Shown here: in pieces, positions 1 through 9,848 of the stretch
Numbering within the stretch: position 1 is the first letter of the stretch
Layout of the letters: each line of letters begins with the position of its first letter
Assembly (NCBI GenBank): GCA_964502525.1
Contig: CAZCXH010000011.1
Span: 1 to 55,976 of the forward strand
Length of the DNA stretch: 55,976 nucleotides
Direction of reading: 5' to 3'
Source: DATLYB01 sp964502525
Lineage (GTDB): Bacteria > Bacteroidota > Bacteroidia > Chitinophagales > CAIOSU01
Notes under the pieces: generated by a model
Databases searched by the model: none
Told to the model about the DNA's origin: nothing
What the model saw: only the letters and a program-made list of their open reading frames with translations
Program-made: the position numbers and the translations under genes

Positions 1-42
1 GTTCTATTATCATTCTGTTATTATGATTTAATTTAAAACTAA

Positions 43-222
43 ACAGCCTCTAAGAGAACCGGCATCGGCACTATGATATTCGAAGAATATAAGAAGTGGT
101 TTCGCAGCAGAGGAATCTCATACGTTGAGCTTACTGTTGCCGAGGCGAATGCCACAGGAGTAAGGTTTTGGGGAAACAACGGATTTACCGGGTTTATAAG
201 GAAAATGGCGTTGGAGTTATAA
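43..222 (+). pseudogene. GNAT acetyltransferase C-terminal fragment
   Basis: This open stretch encodes about 59 residues that resemble the second half of a GNAT N-acetyltransferase. An R-x-G-I-G-T segment resembles the acetyl-CoA-binding motif A. It is followed by an amphipathic helix, a VELTV strand, and an A-T-G-V-R-F-W-G-N-N-G-F block typical of motif B. In-frame stops at 34-36 and 40-42 lie directly before the motif, and the N-terminal half is absent. The first ATG is at 73, inside the domain. The likely explanation is a truncated remnant of a GNAT gene, because the break precedes motif A and the preceding bases do not continue the fold. A sequencing error near 30-45 is possible. An intact but different GNAT gene begins 37 bases downstream. 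Confidence 0.6.
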
Positions 223-259
223 CTGGCTGTAAGAAAAAACTACATTTCACGAAAATGCA

Positions 260-793
260 ATGGAGTTTATAATAAAAGACAACAGAACAGTTACCGTCAG
301 GCAGGCTACTCCGGATGATGCCGAAAAATTATTAAAAACAGCTATGGCTAACATCCTTGAACAGGAGTTCATCCTTACGGCACCGGAGGAATTTAAATTC
401 ACTGTTGAGCAGGAAAGAGAATGGATTAAATCCATGACTGCCAACCCCGCTAACCTCTTGCTGATTGCTGAAGCTGATGGCGAGACAGCCGGCATCTTGA
501 ACGTCACCGGAAATCCGAGAAAGAAATTATCTCATACTGCGGAATTCGGGATGGGCGTCTTGAAAGACTACCGCAATATGGGGATTGGCGCAATGTTAAT
601 ACGGGAGATGATTGCCTGGGCTGAGAAAAACGAACGGCTTGAAAAACTTACGCTTCAGGTATTTGCCAATAATGAAAAGGCAATACACCTGTATAAAAAA
701 TTCGGATTCCGGGAAGAAGGCAGGTTGCCAAAAGCCATAAAAAATCTAAACGGAGAATACATTGACAATGTGATGATGTACAGAATGCTGTGA
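260..793 (+). CDS. GNAT family N-acetyltransferase
   Basis: A 177-residue protein with a complete GNAT fold. These enzymes transfer an acetyl group from acetyl-CoA to an amine. The N-terminal TVTVRQATPDDAEKLLK strand-helix opens the domain. A G-M-G-V strand leads into the R-N-M-G-I-G-A acetyl-CoA pyrophosphate loop (motif A) near residues 108-116. The motif B segment N-N-E-K-A-I-H-L-Y-K-K-F-G-F follows, then a G-E-Y-I-D-N-V-M-M-Y-R-M-L ending typical of RimJ/RimL- or PhnO-like members. The substrate cannot be inferred. It stands alone on the plus strand after the truncated GNAT remnant. The pair may reflect an old tandem duplication, but the two motifs differ considerably. Confidence 0.9.
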   Translation: MEFIIKDNRTVTVRQATPDDAEKLLKTAMANILEQEFILTAPEEFKFTVEQEREWIKSMTANPANLLLIAEADGETAGILNVTGNPRKKLSHTAEFGMGVLKDYRNMGIGAMLIREMIAWAEKNERLEKLTLQVFANNEKAIHLYKKFGFREEGRLPKAIKNLNGEYIDNVMMYRML

Positions 794-975
794 TCTGCCA
801 TCGCCTCGCAGGTTAATATGGCAGCCCGCCCTTTGTTTTTTTTCGGTTTGTTTGTGATTATTTGATTTCCGCCCGACATACATGCGAACAACATCAAATC
901 GCATGTCAACTACTGCACTTCCCACGCTTTCTGTTCCGCAGCCCTTGTTTCCCGCAATCCGGTTGAATGTTGTCG

Positions 976-995
976 CCTACGCTTTTTCACGTAGG
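976..995. repeat. Short hairpin in the PorP upstream region
   Basis: CCTACG (976-981) and CGTAGG (990-995) form a 6-bp stem with an 8-nt loop, in the 265-base gap before the PorP/SprF gene. Its role is unknown. It lies upstream of the candidate promoter. Confidence 0.35.
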
Positions 996-1007
996 TCATT
1001 TCCTCTA

Positions 1008-1038
1008 TTGTTTAGCATCTTTATTTTCTTGATATTTG
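1008..1038 (+). promoter_or_regulatory. Candidate Bacteroidota promoter for the PorP/adhesin pair
   Basis: TTG at 1008-1010 is followed after 20 bases by GATATTTG at 1031-1038. This is close to the Bacteroidota -33 (TTTG) and -7 (TAnnTTTG) consensus, with one mismatch in the -7 element. The chosen ATG at 1059 would have a leader of about 14 nt. This supports starting the protein at 1059 rather than at the upstream in-frame ATG at 882, which would place the promoter inside the gene. Confidence 0.4.
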
Positions 1039-1058
1039 ACCGGCTATTCTCCGCTGTC

Positions 1059-2141
1059 ATGAAAATTACCCTGCCGCATATTTTCAAGCTGTTGCTTCCG
1101 GTTTTGCTCGTGCTGTTTTCATACGCAGCCTTCGCCCAGGACCCGCAGTTTTCGCAACACTACGCCAACCGCATCTACTACAATCCCGCGTTTACGGGCG
1201 CACTGCCGGGATTGCGGTTTGCCGTTTCCTACCGCAATGAATGGCCTGAATTGCCTGCGGCTTTCGTCACTTATGCCACCACGGTTGACTTCCAGGCGCC
1301 CTGCCTGAACAGCGGCTTCGGCTTTATCTTCATGCAGGATACGGAGGGAGAAGGGGCGCTGTCAACGCTTACAGCGGGCATCTCCTATGCCTACATCCTG
1401 CGCATCAGGCATAAGAACCGCGAGAAGGGCAACATCAACTTTGGCGTGAGCGCGAAATATATCCGGAAATGGTTGCCCAACGATTTGGTATTCGGTCCCG
1501 ATATAGACCCCATTCATGGCGTGGAACCCTCGGACGTGGCCGTTCCTCATGAGGCGGTGAACCTGCCCGATTTTGACGCGGGCATCCTGTCGCGCTTTAA
1601 GCTGCGCCACCTCGAAAACACGTTGGGCTTCAGCGTTGCTCACCTCACCCAGCCCGATGAGTCGCTGCTCGGGCTGAATGCACGGCTGCCCATGCGCTTC
1701 GTGGCGCACTACTCGCTGGCGATACCGCTCGGCAATGCCGTGACAAAGAAAGACAGCCGCTTCTTCATCATGCCGATGCTCAAATATGAATACCAGAACA
1801 AGCTGATGACCTATAACTACGGCTTGTTTGCGCGGGCAAAGGTGGTGGAAACCACCTCGGTGTTCGCAGGCGTCTCTTATCAAACCAATACGCCCGCGGC
1901 AGACAACTATAACACCAACACCCTGGCGTTTCATGTGGGCATTGATTTGAAGCTGAGCCGGAACGACCAGACCGAGGCGCGCTTCGCCTACAGCTATGAC
2001 GCCAACGTCACCGGCTTTGGTTCCGCTGGCAAGGGCGCGCACGAGATTTCAACGATATGGACTTTCGGCAAGCGCAACCTGTTCAAGAACTGCCGCACTT
2101 GCCTTTGCTGCTGGGGCGGGTATGGATTGGATATGTTTTAA
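1059..2141 (+). CDS. PorP/SprF family T9SS outer-membrane protein
   Basis: A 360-residue predicted outer-membrane beta-barrel of the PorP/SprF family. In Flavobacterium SprF is needed for secretion or surface display of the adhesin SprB, and PorP belongs to the type IX secretion machinery. A signal peptide (KLLLPVLLVLFSYAAFAQ) is followed by the family hallmark D-P-Q-F-S-Q-H-Y-A-N-R-I-Y-Y-N-P-A-F-T-G. Alternating beta-strand segments fill the rest. The ATG at 1059 was chosen because it places the signal peptide at the N-terminus; an in-frame ATG at 882 adds about 59 unsupported residues. It ends 12 bases before a giant type B CTD adhesin, so the two are probably co-transcribed, and this protein is probably the dedicated secretion partner (inference). 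The C-terminus is cysteine-rich (CRTCLCCW), which is slightly unusual. Confidence 0.92.
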   Translation: MKITLPHIFKLLLPVLLVLFSYAAFAQDPQFSQHYANRIYYNPAFTGALPGLRFAVSYRNEWPELPAAFVTYATTVDFQAPCLNSGFGFIFMQDTEGEGALSTLTAGISYAYILRIRHKNREKGNINFGVSAKYIRKWLPNDLVFGPDIDPIHGVEPSDVAVPHEAVNLPDFDAGILSRFKLRHLENTLGFSVAHLTQPDESLLGLNARLPMRFVAHYSLAIPLGNAVTKKDSRFFIMPMLKYEYQNKLMTYNYGLFARAKVVETTSVFAGVSYQTNTPAADNYNTNTLAFHVGIDLKLSRNDQTEARFAYSYDANVTGFGSAGKGAHEISTIWTFGKRNLFKNCRTCLCCWGGYGLDMF

Positions 2142-2153
2142 AATGGGAGAGAG

Positions 2154-5100
2154 ATGAAAAAGCTAAGGAAATTTAATTTGGTCGTTTGCGCTGCATTGTT
2201 TCCAATTGTGCTTCTAGGAGGTAATTGTACTGTCAGCATTTCAGCAAATCCAGGGTTGGCTATTTGCCAAGGTGAAACTACAAGACTCACTGCCAGTGCA
2301 TCCGGGTCCGGAACTATCGGTTATGTATGGACAGGTGGTTCCACGAACCAATTTATTGATGTTACCACTAGCGGAACCTATACCGTAACTATTACTGACG
2401 ATACTTCATGTACGGTAACTAATTGGGTGATAGTTACAGTTCATCCTCTTCCAACACCAACAATTAGCATTACCCAAAATGCTGATACCTGTGCTCAAAT
2501 AAGTGTTGGGTTTACCGTCTCGTCAAGCACTAATGATACTTCCTACTCCTGGAATTTCGGTGATCCATCCTCCGGACCTAGAAATTTTGCTCTCGGTCAA
2601 AGTGTGTCTCATGAGTTTTCACCAACTGGCAGTGATTCTACTTATTCAGTGACGGTGACAGCAATATCTGAACATGGCTGTTCAACTTCAACCACCAAGC
2701 AAGTGCAAATTTGGGCTACACCTGAATTTGTGGTGGAAGATTTAACTATAGATGTTGACCTTCCATTTAAGATATGTTTTCCCTCCAATTCACCCGTTAC
2801 TTTTCACGATTTCACTTTTGGGGTTGATTCTATTGCTGGTCAGATTGATGAATATTATTGGGATTGGGATGGAATCAGTCCTATTGATTTTACGACCCAA
2901 TCAGAATCCGAAACTGCTGATCACACTTATAACATTGGAATTCATCATTTGACTGTGACAGCGCTGAATAGTCAAAACGGATGCATTGGTCGCGCAACAA
3001 ATAATACTACTGTCATCTTCCAGAAAGAGGCAGTTGCTTCAATGTTAATAGACACTAATACTGTGACAATATGTGAAGGAAATGAAGTTTTAATCTATAA
3101 TAATTCCGTTAATGCGGATACCTGTATCTGGGATTGGAAAGATGGCACTACTACAACGGATGTATGTTCTGCGTCCCAAACACATGAGTATAATTTCACT
3201 TCGCAATATGTTTGCAACCACATTACACAAAACGGAAGAGTTAGCTACAAAGTTCTGCTTACAGCGAAGAATGGCTGTAACTCACACACTAATGAATCTC
3301 CGGTTTATGTACGCCCGCGACCTCGGGCTGGTTTTACCGCACCTGATACGATTTGCATTATATCTGATAGCGTGGGTGTTTCATTTACCAACAATTCATG
3401 TCCGTCATTCACTACCGGAGGAGCCGCGGTAACTTATTCCTGGAATTTCGGTGATGGCGGGGCATCCACTTTAAGAAACCCCATTCATTTTTATCATAGA
3501 CCAGGGACTTATAATGTACTGTTAATAGTTTCCAATACTCCTTCCAACCCTGTTTTCCCCTCATGTGGTGCGGATACTATTTCAAAGACTATTTGTATAG
3601 ACACGTTGCCTGAAGCAGAATTCAATTTAAACCTTATACAAAGTTGTGTGGGGTCGGCATCCGGGTTGCTTGTTGCAACTACCAACTTAACAGACACGAC
3701 ATTTTTTTGTAGAAATCTGTCTTTTTTATGGGATGTAGCCCCAAGGCCTGGAACCCCGTCTACAGGCTGGAGATTCCAGCCTCCAGATGATCGGTTCTCA
3801 TTCAGTCCGAAAATCAGATTTACCGAAGCCGGAATTTATGATGTTATTCTACATGTTCGTCATAGCTGTGGAAACTCAACTGTTACCCATACTATCACCA
3901 TCACAGACGATCCCGACATCAACATCACTCCTCCTCCCTCTTACTGCGGGGCTTTGCCTTATGAATCTACTTTTTGCGTTCCAAGCGACTATGACCCCAA
4001 TGGTAGTCAGATAACAAGTTATAGTTGGAGTGTGAGTTGCAGCGGGTGTTCAGGTAACTGTTGGACATTCATTACTCCGCCAACAGATGCGTGTCCAAGG
4101 ATCAGCTTTAACTGTGAAGGAACATATTCAATCACCGTTACAGCCGATAATGCTTGCCCGGGCATTAGCACTAAAACTTTTGATTTCATTATCAGACCTC
4201 GTCCAACTATCGTTACAGGTTCAATAAACCCAAGCAACACTATATGCTCTCAAACAACCGTTCAAATTTATATTGATACAATTAACAGCACTGCCGGTTT
4301 CTTTAGCTGGAGTCCTGCTGTTACATGCCTCACCAGCGATTGTGATACGGTTACTGTAGCCCCGACAACGACAACCACTTACACTGTTACTGGCTACTAC
4401 AATGCATCCGGAGGATGCAGCACTGCAGACGATGTCACCATCACCGTCACCCAACCTCCCCAACCGGTAATCTGTAATATTCCTGATGTGTGCAGGGATG
4501 CTCTGCCATTCCAGATGTGCCCGGGTTTAACAGGCGGAACATGGGGCGGTCCAGGTATTGTGGATCCTGTTACGGGTATGTTTGCTCCGGGAGCAGCAAA
4601 TTGCGGAGCAAATGGTGTCACCTACACGGTCGCTGTTGCCGGTTGCAATGCAACCGCTACGGCAACCGCAAATGTTCATTGCTCGACCGTGTCCATTACT
4701 CCCGCAAACCCTTCCATTTGTCAAGGCGGTAGCGTAACACTTGCAGCAACACCAGGAGGCATTGCCTATTCATGGAATACATCTCCTGCGGAAACAACCC
4801 AAGTAATTACCGTTTCTCCAACCGTCACAACAGGATATACCGTGACGGTGACATTTGGCAGTTGTACTGCGACTGCCTCTGCAACTGTTACGGTTAATGC
4901 GTTGCCCACGACTTTGATAACGCCTGCAAGCAGTACAATTTGCGAAGGCGATAGCGTAATGCTAACTGCCAATAGTGGCAACGGTTACAACTATCGGTGG
5001 AGTACAAACGAAACCACCATCTCGATTGTGGTTTCACCATCAACTACAACGCCCTATGATGTCACAGTAACGGATGGAAATGGCTGCACTGCATCTGCAT

Positions 5101-8009
5101 TGGCAACTATCAATGTCAATCTTAAGCCAATCCTGACACTTACAGCAGATAAGCTTGGTTTTTGCAGAGGTTATGGTCCTGCAACAATCGAAGCTAACTA
5201 TAACAGTAATGATCCAACTTTGATTTTAAGTTGGTCAGCAAATGCTTGCCCCAGCTTTTCCTGTGGTGCTTCGGTGATCGTAAATCCTGCTATTACGACT
5301 GAGTATTTTGCCACGGTTACCAATTCATTTAGCTGCAGCATATCCGATAGCATAACTATAACAGTTAACGACACGCCCGTTGCCAGTATGATTTTTTACC
5401 CGGACACGTGCGTAAATCAAGTAATTCATTTCCGTGATGATTCAAGTTTGCCCGGAACCTATTCTTGGAATTTTGGCGATGGTAATACTTCTACCTTGGA
5501 GCATCCAACATACACTTACACCAATCCCGGGAATTACACTATCACGCACACAGTAACAACAGGACCGGGTTGTTCAGATGACACTGTTTATCAGTTCCTG
5601 CATGTAAAAGATCCTCCCGTTGCAAACTTCAGACTTGACACCGACAGCGGTTGCGGACCTCTTACAGTTACATTCAAGGACACAAGCACCGGTCCTGATT
5701 TGGTATTTGACTGGACTTTCTTGAATTTGGAGACAGGTGGGGTTGTATTTGATTCTACCGATTCATCAACAGGAATTTATTCTTTCCCATTCACTTTTCC
5801 AGCGGTGCAGGGAGATACTATTCGATATGAGATCATATTGGAGGTAACCAACCCCTGCGGCTCTGATATTAAAAAGGATACGGTAACTGTTTTTTCACGG
5901 CCTGTCGCAAGCTTTGCAATTAGCCCCACCAGCGGCTGCGATTCGTTGGAAGTATTCTTCATTAACAGTTCGATAAGCGCTGATTCCTTCGTATGGACGA
6001 GAGACACTACCGGAGGAAATCCAGAGACCTTGAACATTGCCTATCAAACAGATTCTGCTTTTTTCCGTTCCTTATTTAGCTATAAAATAACAGATTGGAA
6101 TATCACATTGACCGCTACCAATGGCTGCGGCAGCGATGATAGCGTTCAGCAGGTTCACGTGCTGCCGCCAGCAGTGACTTCATTTTTTTCCATCATAGGC
6201 TCTACTGAACGTTGCCAATTTACCGAGATAACAATATGTGACGGATCAACGGGCGCAAGCCTGATAGATTACAATTGGGGTGATGGCACAACGAACACTT
6301 CACCGATCGGAGCTTGCATAACTCATGTCTACTCCAATACAGGCAGTTTTGATGTTTGCCAACATGCTGATGGGTGCGGGTATGATGTATCCTGCCAACA
6401 AATAACTGTATTGTCCGCACCACGAGTGAGTTTCACAGCGGATTCGCTGCACTGCGTAAACAACCCGATTGATTTCACCAATACCTCACCCGACATGGCT
6501 TCCATCACCAGTTTTATCTGGGATTTTGGAACAGGTGACTCATCCGGTGTTATAAATTCAACACACACTTATGCAACAAGCGATACATTCACCATCATTT
6601 TAACCGGGAATGATAGTTCAACTACATGCAAAGGATATGACACCCTGGACATTTTCATTCATCCGTTGCCATCCGTTGTCTTTGCTCCAAAAGATACCAG
6701 CGGCTGCGAGCCTCTTGCACTTGCCTTTAGCTTAACTCAACCGGACCCGCAGAATGGACTTTACCAATGGACCTTTATCCCTGAGGTTGGCTTGCCCGTT
6801 GATACGCTTGCGCTGACAACAGTTTATTACACATTCAGCGCTGATACTTACAATATCAAACTTAAAGCAGTTTCTGTTGAAGGATGCTCTGACTCAGCAT
6901 ACACCGGGCTGCGCGTTTATCCCAAGCCCGTGAGTTTAATAGGCATTGCAAATGCAGATTCATGCGATGTGCCGATCACAGTTGATTATGTCAACCGGTC
7001 AACTGGCGGTATAAGAGATGTTTTGTGGGAACACTCTGAACTTGATTCATTATGGAATAAAGATACCGTTACGGTAACATATTTTGAAGAAGGATACGAT
7101 AGCATTTCATTGATCGTGCTAAATGATTATCGGTGTTCCGATACATCCGATTATCCTTTCCATGCTATAGATATACCTGAAGTCAGTTTCAACTTTAATC
7201 CCGCTATTGGTTGTGAACGGCTCTGCGTTGTCTTCCATTTAGATTCCAACAATGCGACCTCTTACTTATGGCATTTCGGAGACTTGACGACCGGAACGGA
7301 TCAAAATCCGCAGCATTGCTACTCTGCCGGTCAATATACTGTTCGGGTTGAATTGACATACGAAAATGGCATCTGCTTCGACACGGTGGAAATTCCCAAT
7401 GCTGTGCTGGTTCATCCTACTCCTGTAGCTGACTTCTATTTTGAAAAAGACCCAACGCCACTTACTTATGACGGCTCTTACATATTCTTCAACACCTCCG
7501 ATAGTTCAGATTCATTCACGTGGGATTACGATTGGCATGACGGTGATTATCCTGATGCTGTGAAAATCACGGATACCGTGACGACTTATCGCTATTACGA
7601 AAACCGGGAGTTCTTCGTGCGGCTTATATCATCCAATGAATTCTGTGCCGACACTTTCATAGCTGCACTGCTGCCCGACTTCCTGGGCGGCTTGTTCGTG
7701 CCGAATGCGTTCATGCCTGCTAATCCTGTGCGTGATGATGTGAATGTATTCAAGCCCGTGGGCGTAGGTCTTGCAGAATACAAAATCGAAATCTATTCCC
7801 CGGCAGGCACGCTGCTATGGGAAAGCGGCAAGATCGAAAACGGCATGCCCGCTGAAGGCTGGGATGGCACTTACAATGGCAGGCTCATGCAGCAGGATGC
7901 CTATGTGTGGAAGGTGCGCGCCATCTTCGAGGACGGCCGGGTGTGGCAGGGAATGCCGAATAAAAATGGAAGGCTCTACAGGATTGGCACGGTGACGCTG
8001 ATAAGGTGA
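2154..8009 (+). CDS. Giant PKD-repeat adhesin with gliding-motility C-terminal domain
   Basis: A 1951-residue secreted surface protein. A signal peptide (LVVCAALFPIVLLGG) precedes an Ig-like segment (residues 25-95). About a dozen or more PKD/Ig-like beta-sandwich modules follow, recognised by recurring Y-S-W-N-F-G-D-G-type motifs and repeated paired cysteines. The last 90 or so residues (from G-G-L-F-V-P-N-A-F-M-P through G-W-D-G-T-Y-N-G to G-T-V-T-L-I-R) match the gliding motility-associated C-terminal domain, a type B signal for type IX secretion. The protein should cross the outer membrane by T9SS and be anchored or released at the surface, probably as an adhesin. Base composition looks more AT-rich than in the PorP gene before it. 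The start is the only ATG close to the signal peptide and lies 12 bases after the PorP stop. Confidence 0.93.
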   Translation: MKKLRKFNLVVCAALFPIVLLGGNCTVSISANPGLAICQGETTRLTASASGSGTIGYVWTGGSTNQFIDVTTSGTYTVTITDDTSCTVTNWVIVTVHPLPTPTISITQNADTCAQISVGFTVSSSTNDTSYSWNFGDPSSGPRNFALGQSVSHEFSPTGSDSTYSVTVTAISEHGCSTSTTKQVQIWATPEFVVEDLTIDVDLPFKICFPSNSPVTFHDFTFGVDSIAGQIDEYYWDWDGISPIDFTTQSESETADHTYNIGIHHLTVTALNSQNGCIGRATNNTTVIFQKEAVASMLIDTNTVTICEGNEVLIYNNSVNADTCIWDWKDGTTTTDVCSASQTHEYNFTSQYVCNHITQNGRVSYKVLLTAKNGCNSHTNESPVYVRPRPRAGFTAPDTICIISDSVGVSFTNNSCPSFTTGGAAVTYSWNFGDGGASTLRNPIHFYHRPGTYNVLLIVSNTPSNPVFPSCGADTISKTICIDTLPEAEFNLNLIQSCVGSASGLLVATTNLTDTTFFCRNLSFLWDVAPRPGTPSTGWRFQPPDDRFSFSPKIRFTEAGIYDVILHVRHSCGNSTVTHTITITDDPDINITPPPSYCGALPYESTFCVPSDYDPNGSQITSYSWSVSCSGCSGNCWTFITPPTDACPRISFNCEGTYSITVTADNACPGISTKTFDFIIRPRPTIVTGSINPSNTICSQTTVQIYIDTINSTAGFFSWSPAVTCLTSDCDTVTVAPTTTTTYTVTGYYNASGGCSTADDVTITVTQPPQPVICNIPDVCRDALPFQMCPGLTGGTWGGPGIVDPVTGMFAPGAANCGANGVTYTVAVAGCNATATATANVHCSTVSITPANPSICQGGSVTLAATPGGIAYSWNTSPAETTQVITVSPTVTTGYTVTVTFGSCTATASATVTVNALPTTLITPASSTICEGDSVMLTANSGNGYNYRWSTNETTISIVVSPSTTTPYDVTVTDGNGCTASALATINVNLKPILTLTADKLGFCRGYGPATIEANYNSNDPTLILSWSANACPSFSCGASVIVNPAITTEYFATVTNSFSCSISDSITITVNDTPVASMIFYPDTCVNQVIHFRDDSSLPGTYSWNFGDGNTSTLEHPTYTYTNPGNYTITHTVTTGPGCSDDTVYQFLHVKDPPVANFRLDTDSGCGPLTVTFKDTSTGPDLVFDWTFLNLETGGVVFDSTDSSTGIYSFPFTFPAVQGDTIRYEIILEVTNPCGSDIKKDTVTVFSRPVASFAISPTSGCDSLEVFFINSSISADSFVWTRDTTGGNPETLNIAYQTDSAFFRSLFSYKITDWNITLTATNGCGSDDSVQQVHVLPPAVTSFFSIIGSTERCQFTEITICDGSTGASLIDYNWGDGTTNTSPIGACITHVYSNTGSFDVCQHADGCGYDVSCQQITVLSAPRVSFTADSLHCVNNPIDFTNTSPDMASITSFIWDFGTGDSSGVINSTHTYATSDTFTIILTGNDSSTTCKGYDTLDIFIHPLPSVVFAPKDTSGCEPLALAFSLTQPDPQNGLYQWTFIPEVGLPVDTLALTTVYYTFSADTYNIKLKAVSVEGCSDSAYTGLRVYPKPVSLIGIANADSCDVPITVDYVNRSTGGIRDVLWEHSELDSLWNKDTVTVTYFEEGYDSISLIVLNDYRCSDTSDYPFHAIDIPEVSFNFNPAIGCERLCVVFHLDSNNATSYLWHFGDLTTGTDQNPQHCYSAGQYTVRVELTYENGICFDTVEIPNAVLVHPTPVADFYFEKDPTPLTYDGSYIFFNTSDSSDSFTWDYDWHDGDYPDAVKITDTVTTYRYYENREFFVRLISSNEFCADTFIAALLPDFLGGLFVPNAFMPANPVRDDVNVFKPVGVGLAEYKIEIYSPAGTLLWESGKIENGMPAEGWDGTYNGRLMQQDAYVWKVRAIFEDGRVWQGMPNKNGRLYRIGTVTLIR

Positions 8010-8068
8010 TGCTTGCGCTTAAATACGTTTTTGGAACAACATAATTTCTATTACTCAGCCGCTCAGCC

Positions 8069-8905
8069 ATGAACTTCCACATACCGGCATTGACAATCCT
8101 GATGATTATTACCTACTGCAATTATGTGTTCTGTAAGGATGAAGTTTTTATTACGAATGGGATAAAAGGATACTATCGAGTTTATATACCCGAAAACCTT
8201 CCTCCCAATGCGCCATTAATTTTTGTATTGCATGGCAGGGGCGAAAGCAATAAAAGATACTACCGCATCGGTTTCAATCCAATTGCCGATACAGCGGGGT
8301 TCGCCCTATGTTTCCCGCAAGGAGATAATCGCGAATGGAATGGCTTATTCCGTTCAGATATGCGCGATGACCTCGCTTTTCTTACTGAACTTGCGAGGCA
8401 TCTTCAAAAAGAGTACAACCTTAACCCGGATAATACCTTCATAGTTGGGTTTTCCAATGGCGCATATATGGCGAATTCGCTCCTTTTTAGGGCAAGTGAT
8501 GTTTTCCGCGCAGAAGCTACTGTAGCCGGATTGGTAATGGAGCAGACTTTGTCCAATTATAGACCGTCACGTCCTATTCCCGTTTTTCACATGCACGGTA
8601 CAAGTGACGGGAGCATTCATGGTATTGCTGAGCACAGAGTTCCTTCAGCCGACTCCCTGGTAAATTATTGGTCGCATTTTAATGACACTGCAACAAGCGA
8701 CAGTCTGCAACTCACATCTAATACAACCGCTTATTATCATAGAAATGGAAAAAATAATACGGAAGTGTGGTATTACAAAATCAATGATGGAGGTCACGTA
8801 TGGCCCGGCAGCGGAGAACGAGGTGATGTGGCAGGATTTAATGCCTGTTCAGAAATCTGGAAGTTTTTCAGAAAATATTTAGAAAATCAAACTTATGAAA
8901 AATAA
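8069..8905 (+). CDS. PHB depolymerase-like / LpqC-type esterase
   Basis: A 278-residue secreted alpha/beta hydrolase related to the polyhydroxybutyrate depolymerase and feruloyl-esterase-like LpqC group. The N-terminal helix looks like a signal peptide. The oxyanion strand L-I-F-V-L-H-G-R-G is followed by C-F-P-Q-G-D. The nucleophile elbow G-F-S-N-G places the catalytic Ser near residue 129. A later H-G-T-S-D probably supplies the acid, and D-G-G-H-V-W-P-G is the typical catalytic His motif of this group. It would hydrolyse an ester or short polyester outside the cytoplasm, but the substrate is not evident. Its last 11 bases overlap the start of the WG-repeat gene, so the two are probably translationally coupled. 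Confidence 0.88.
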   Translation: MNFHIPALTILMIITYCNYVFCKDEVFITNGIKGYYRVYIPENLPPNAPLIFVLHGRGESNKRYYRIGFNPIADTAGFALCFPQGDNREWNGLFRSDMRDDLAFLTELARHLQKEYNLNPDNTFIVGFSNGAYMANSLLFRASDVFRAEATVAGLVMEQTLSNYRPSRPIPVFHMHGTSDGSIHGIAEHRVPSADSLVNYWSHFNDTATSDSLQLTSNTTAYYHRNGKNNTEVWYYKINDGGHVWPGSGERGDVAGFNACSEIWKFFRKYLENQTYEK

Positions 8906-9817
8906 AATTGTCCTGTCAGCTTGCGCGGTATTAATATCCGGACTCACCGCCTTCTCCCAATCACGCCTGGTTCAGGTTCAGGTGAAAGGCGCGGATGATT
9001 GGGGCTATGCCAACCTCGAAGGGAAAGTGGTGATTGAGCCGCAGTTCAAAGTTTGCTTTCCGTTTGGCGAAGAAGGAGTGGCATTGGCTCTGGTTAAGAG
9101 AAACTGGGCAATCATCAATATGAAAGGCGAGGTTATCAAGGCTGCGGTGGAGCCCCTCAAGCCGCGCACAAACCCCTGGTCGGGAATGGTTGACGATTTC
9201 GCGATGGCTACCTGGTGGTTACCGATAATGGTAAATGGGGAGCCCTTGACGCCAAAGGCAAAATCGCGATACCGGTAAAATATGACCAGCTCACTGATTT
9301 TAACAGCGGCTATGCGTTAGCCGAGCTGAAAGGGAAATTTTTTGTCGTCAGCAAAAGCGGCACGGAAACACCGGTGAAAGCTTCCGGCATTCGTGCAATA
9401 AAAAAATTCTCGGAGGGGCTTGGCATCATCGAAGTGAACGGAGAACTGTGGGGATTCGTGGATGCTGACGGAAAAACAGCCATCACCCCTAAATATGAGG
9501 GTGTGGGTTATTTCAGTGGCGGGCTGGCGTGGGCAAGGCTGGAAGGCATCATCGGGTTCATCAACCCTGAAGGCGAGTGGGTGATCAAGCCTCAGTTCGC
9601 AACAGTCAGGGACTTTGGCAAAAAAAAGGGGGAAGTCGGTTTTCTGAACAACAAGGGAGAATGGGCGATCGCACCGCAGTTTGATGTAGTCCGTGATTTC
9701 AAAAAGGGCTATGCGCCAGTTCAGGTGGACAACAAGTGGGGGCTTATTGACAAGACAGGGAAATGGGTGATAAAACCGGCATTTCCCCACATGCGGGATG
9801 AGCCAATGATGAATTAG
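8895..9817 (+). pseudogene. WG-repeat secreted protein, single-base frameshift
   Basis: The two reading frames together make one WG-repeat protein of about 307 residues. A signal peptide (LSACAVLISGLTAFSQS) is followed by repeated units such as D-D-W-G-Y-A-N-L-E-G-K, D-N-G-K-W-G-A-L-D-A-K-G-K and D-N-K-W-G-L-I-D-K-T-G-K-W. The first frame runs 8895-9278 and loses homology after V-D-D-F near 9199. The second frame is in homology from about 9197. Adding one T to the TTT run at 9197-9199 restores a continuous D-D-F-R-D-G-Y-L-V-V-T-D-N-G-K-W-G. The gene is therefore disrupted by one missing base in a homopolymer, or the assembly carries a sequencing error there. The second frame could start at GTG 9215, but without a signal peptide. 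WG repeats are suspected protein-binding modules. Confidence 0.85.
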
Positions 9818-9848
9818 TGCGCTGCGTTATAATCCGAATAGAAAATGG

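Noticed and set aside
882..1058. In-frame upstream extension of the first PorP/SprF gene
   Set aside because: It has no homology-like pattern, runs through a promoter candidate and a hairpin, and would bury the signal peptide.
1362..2042. 226-residue minus-strand frame opposite the PorP/SprF gene
   Set aside because: It is the antisense shadow of a well-supported gene, with His/Val/Arg-rich non-natural composition.
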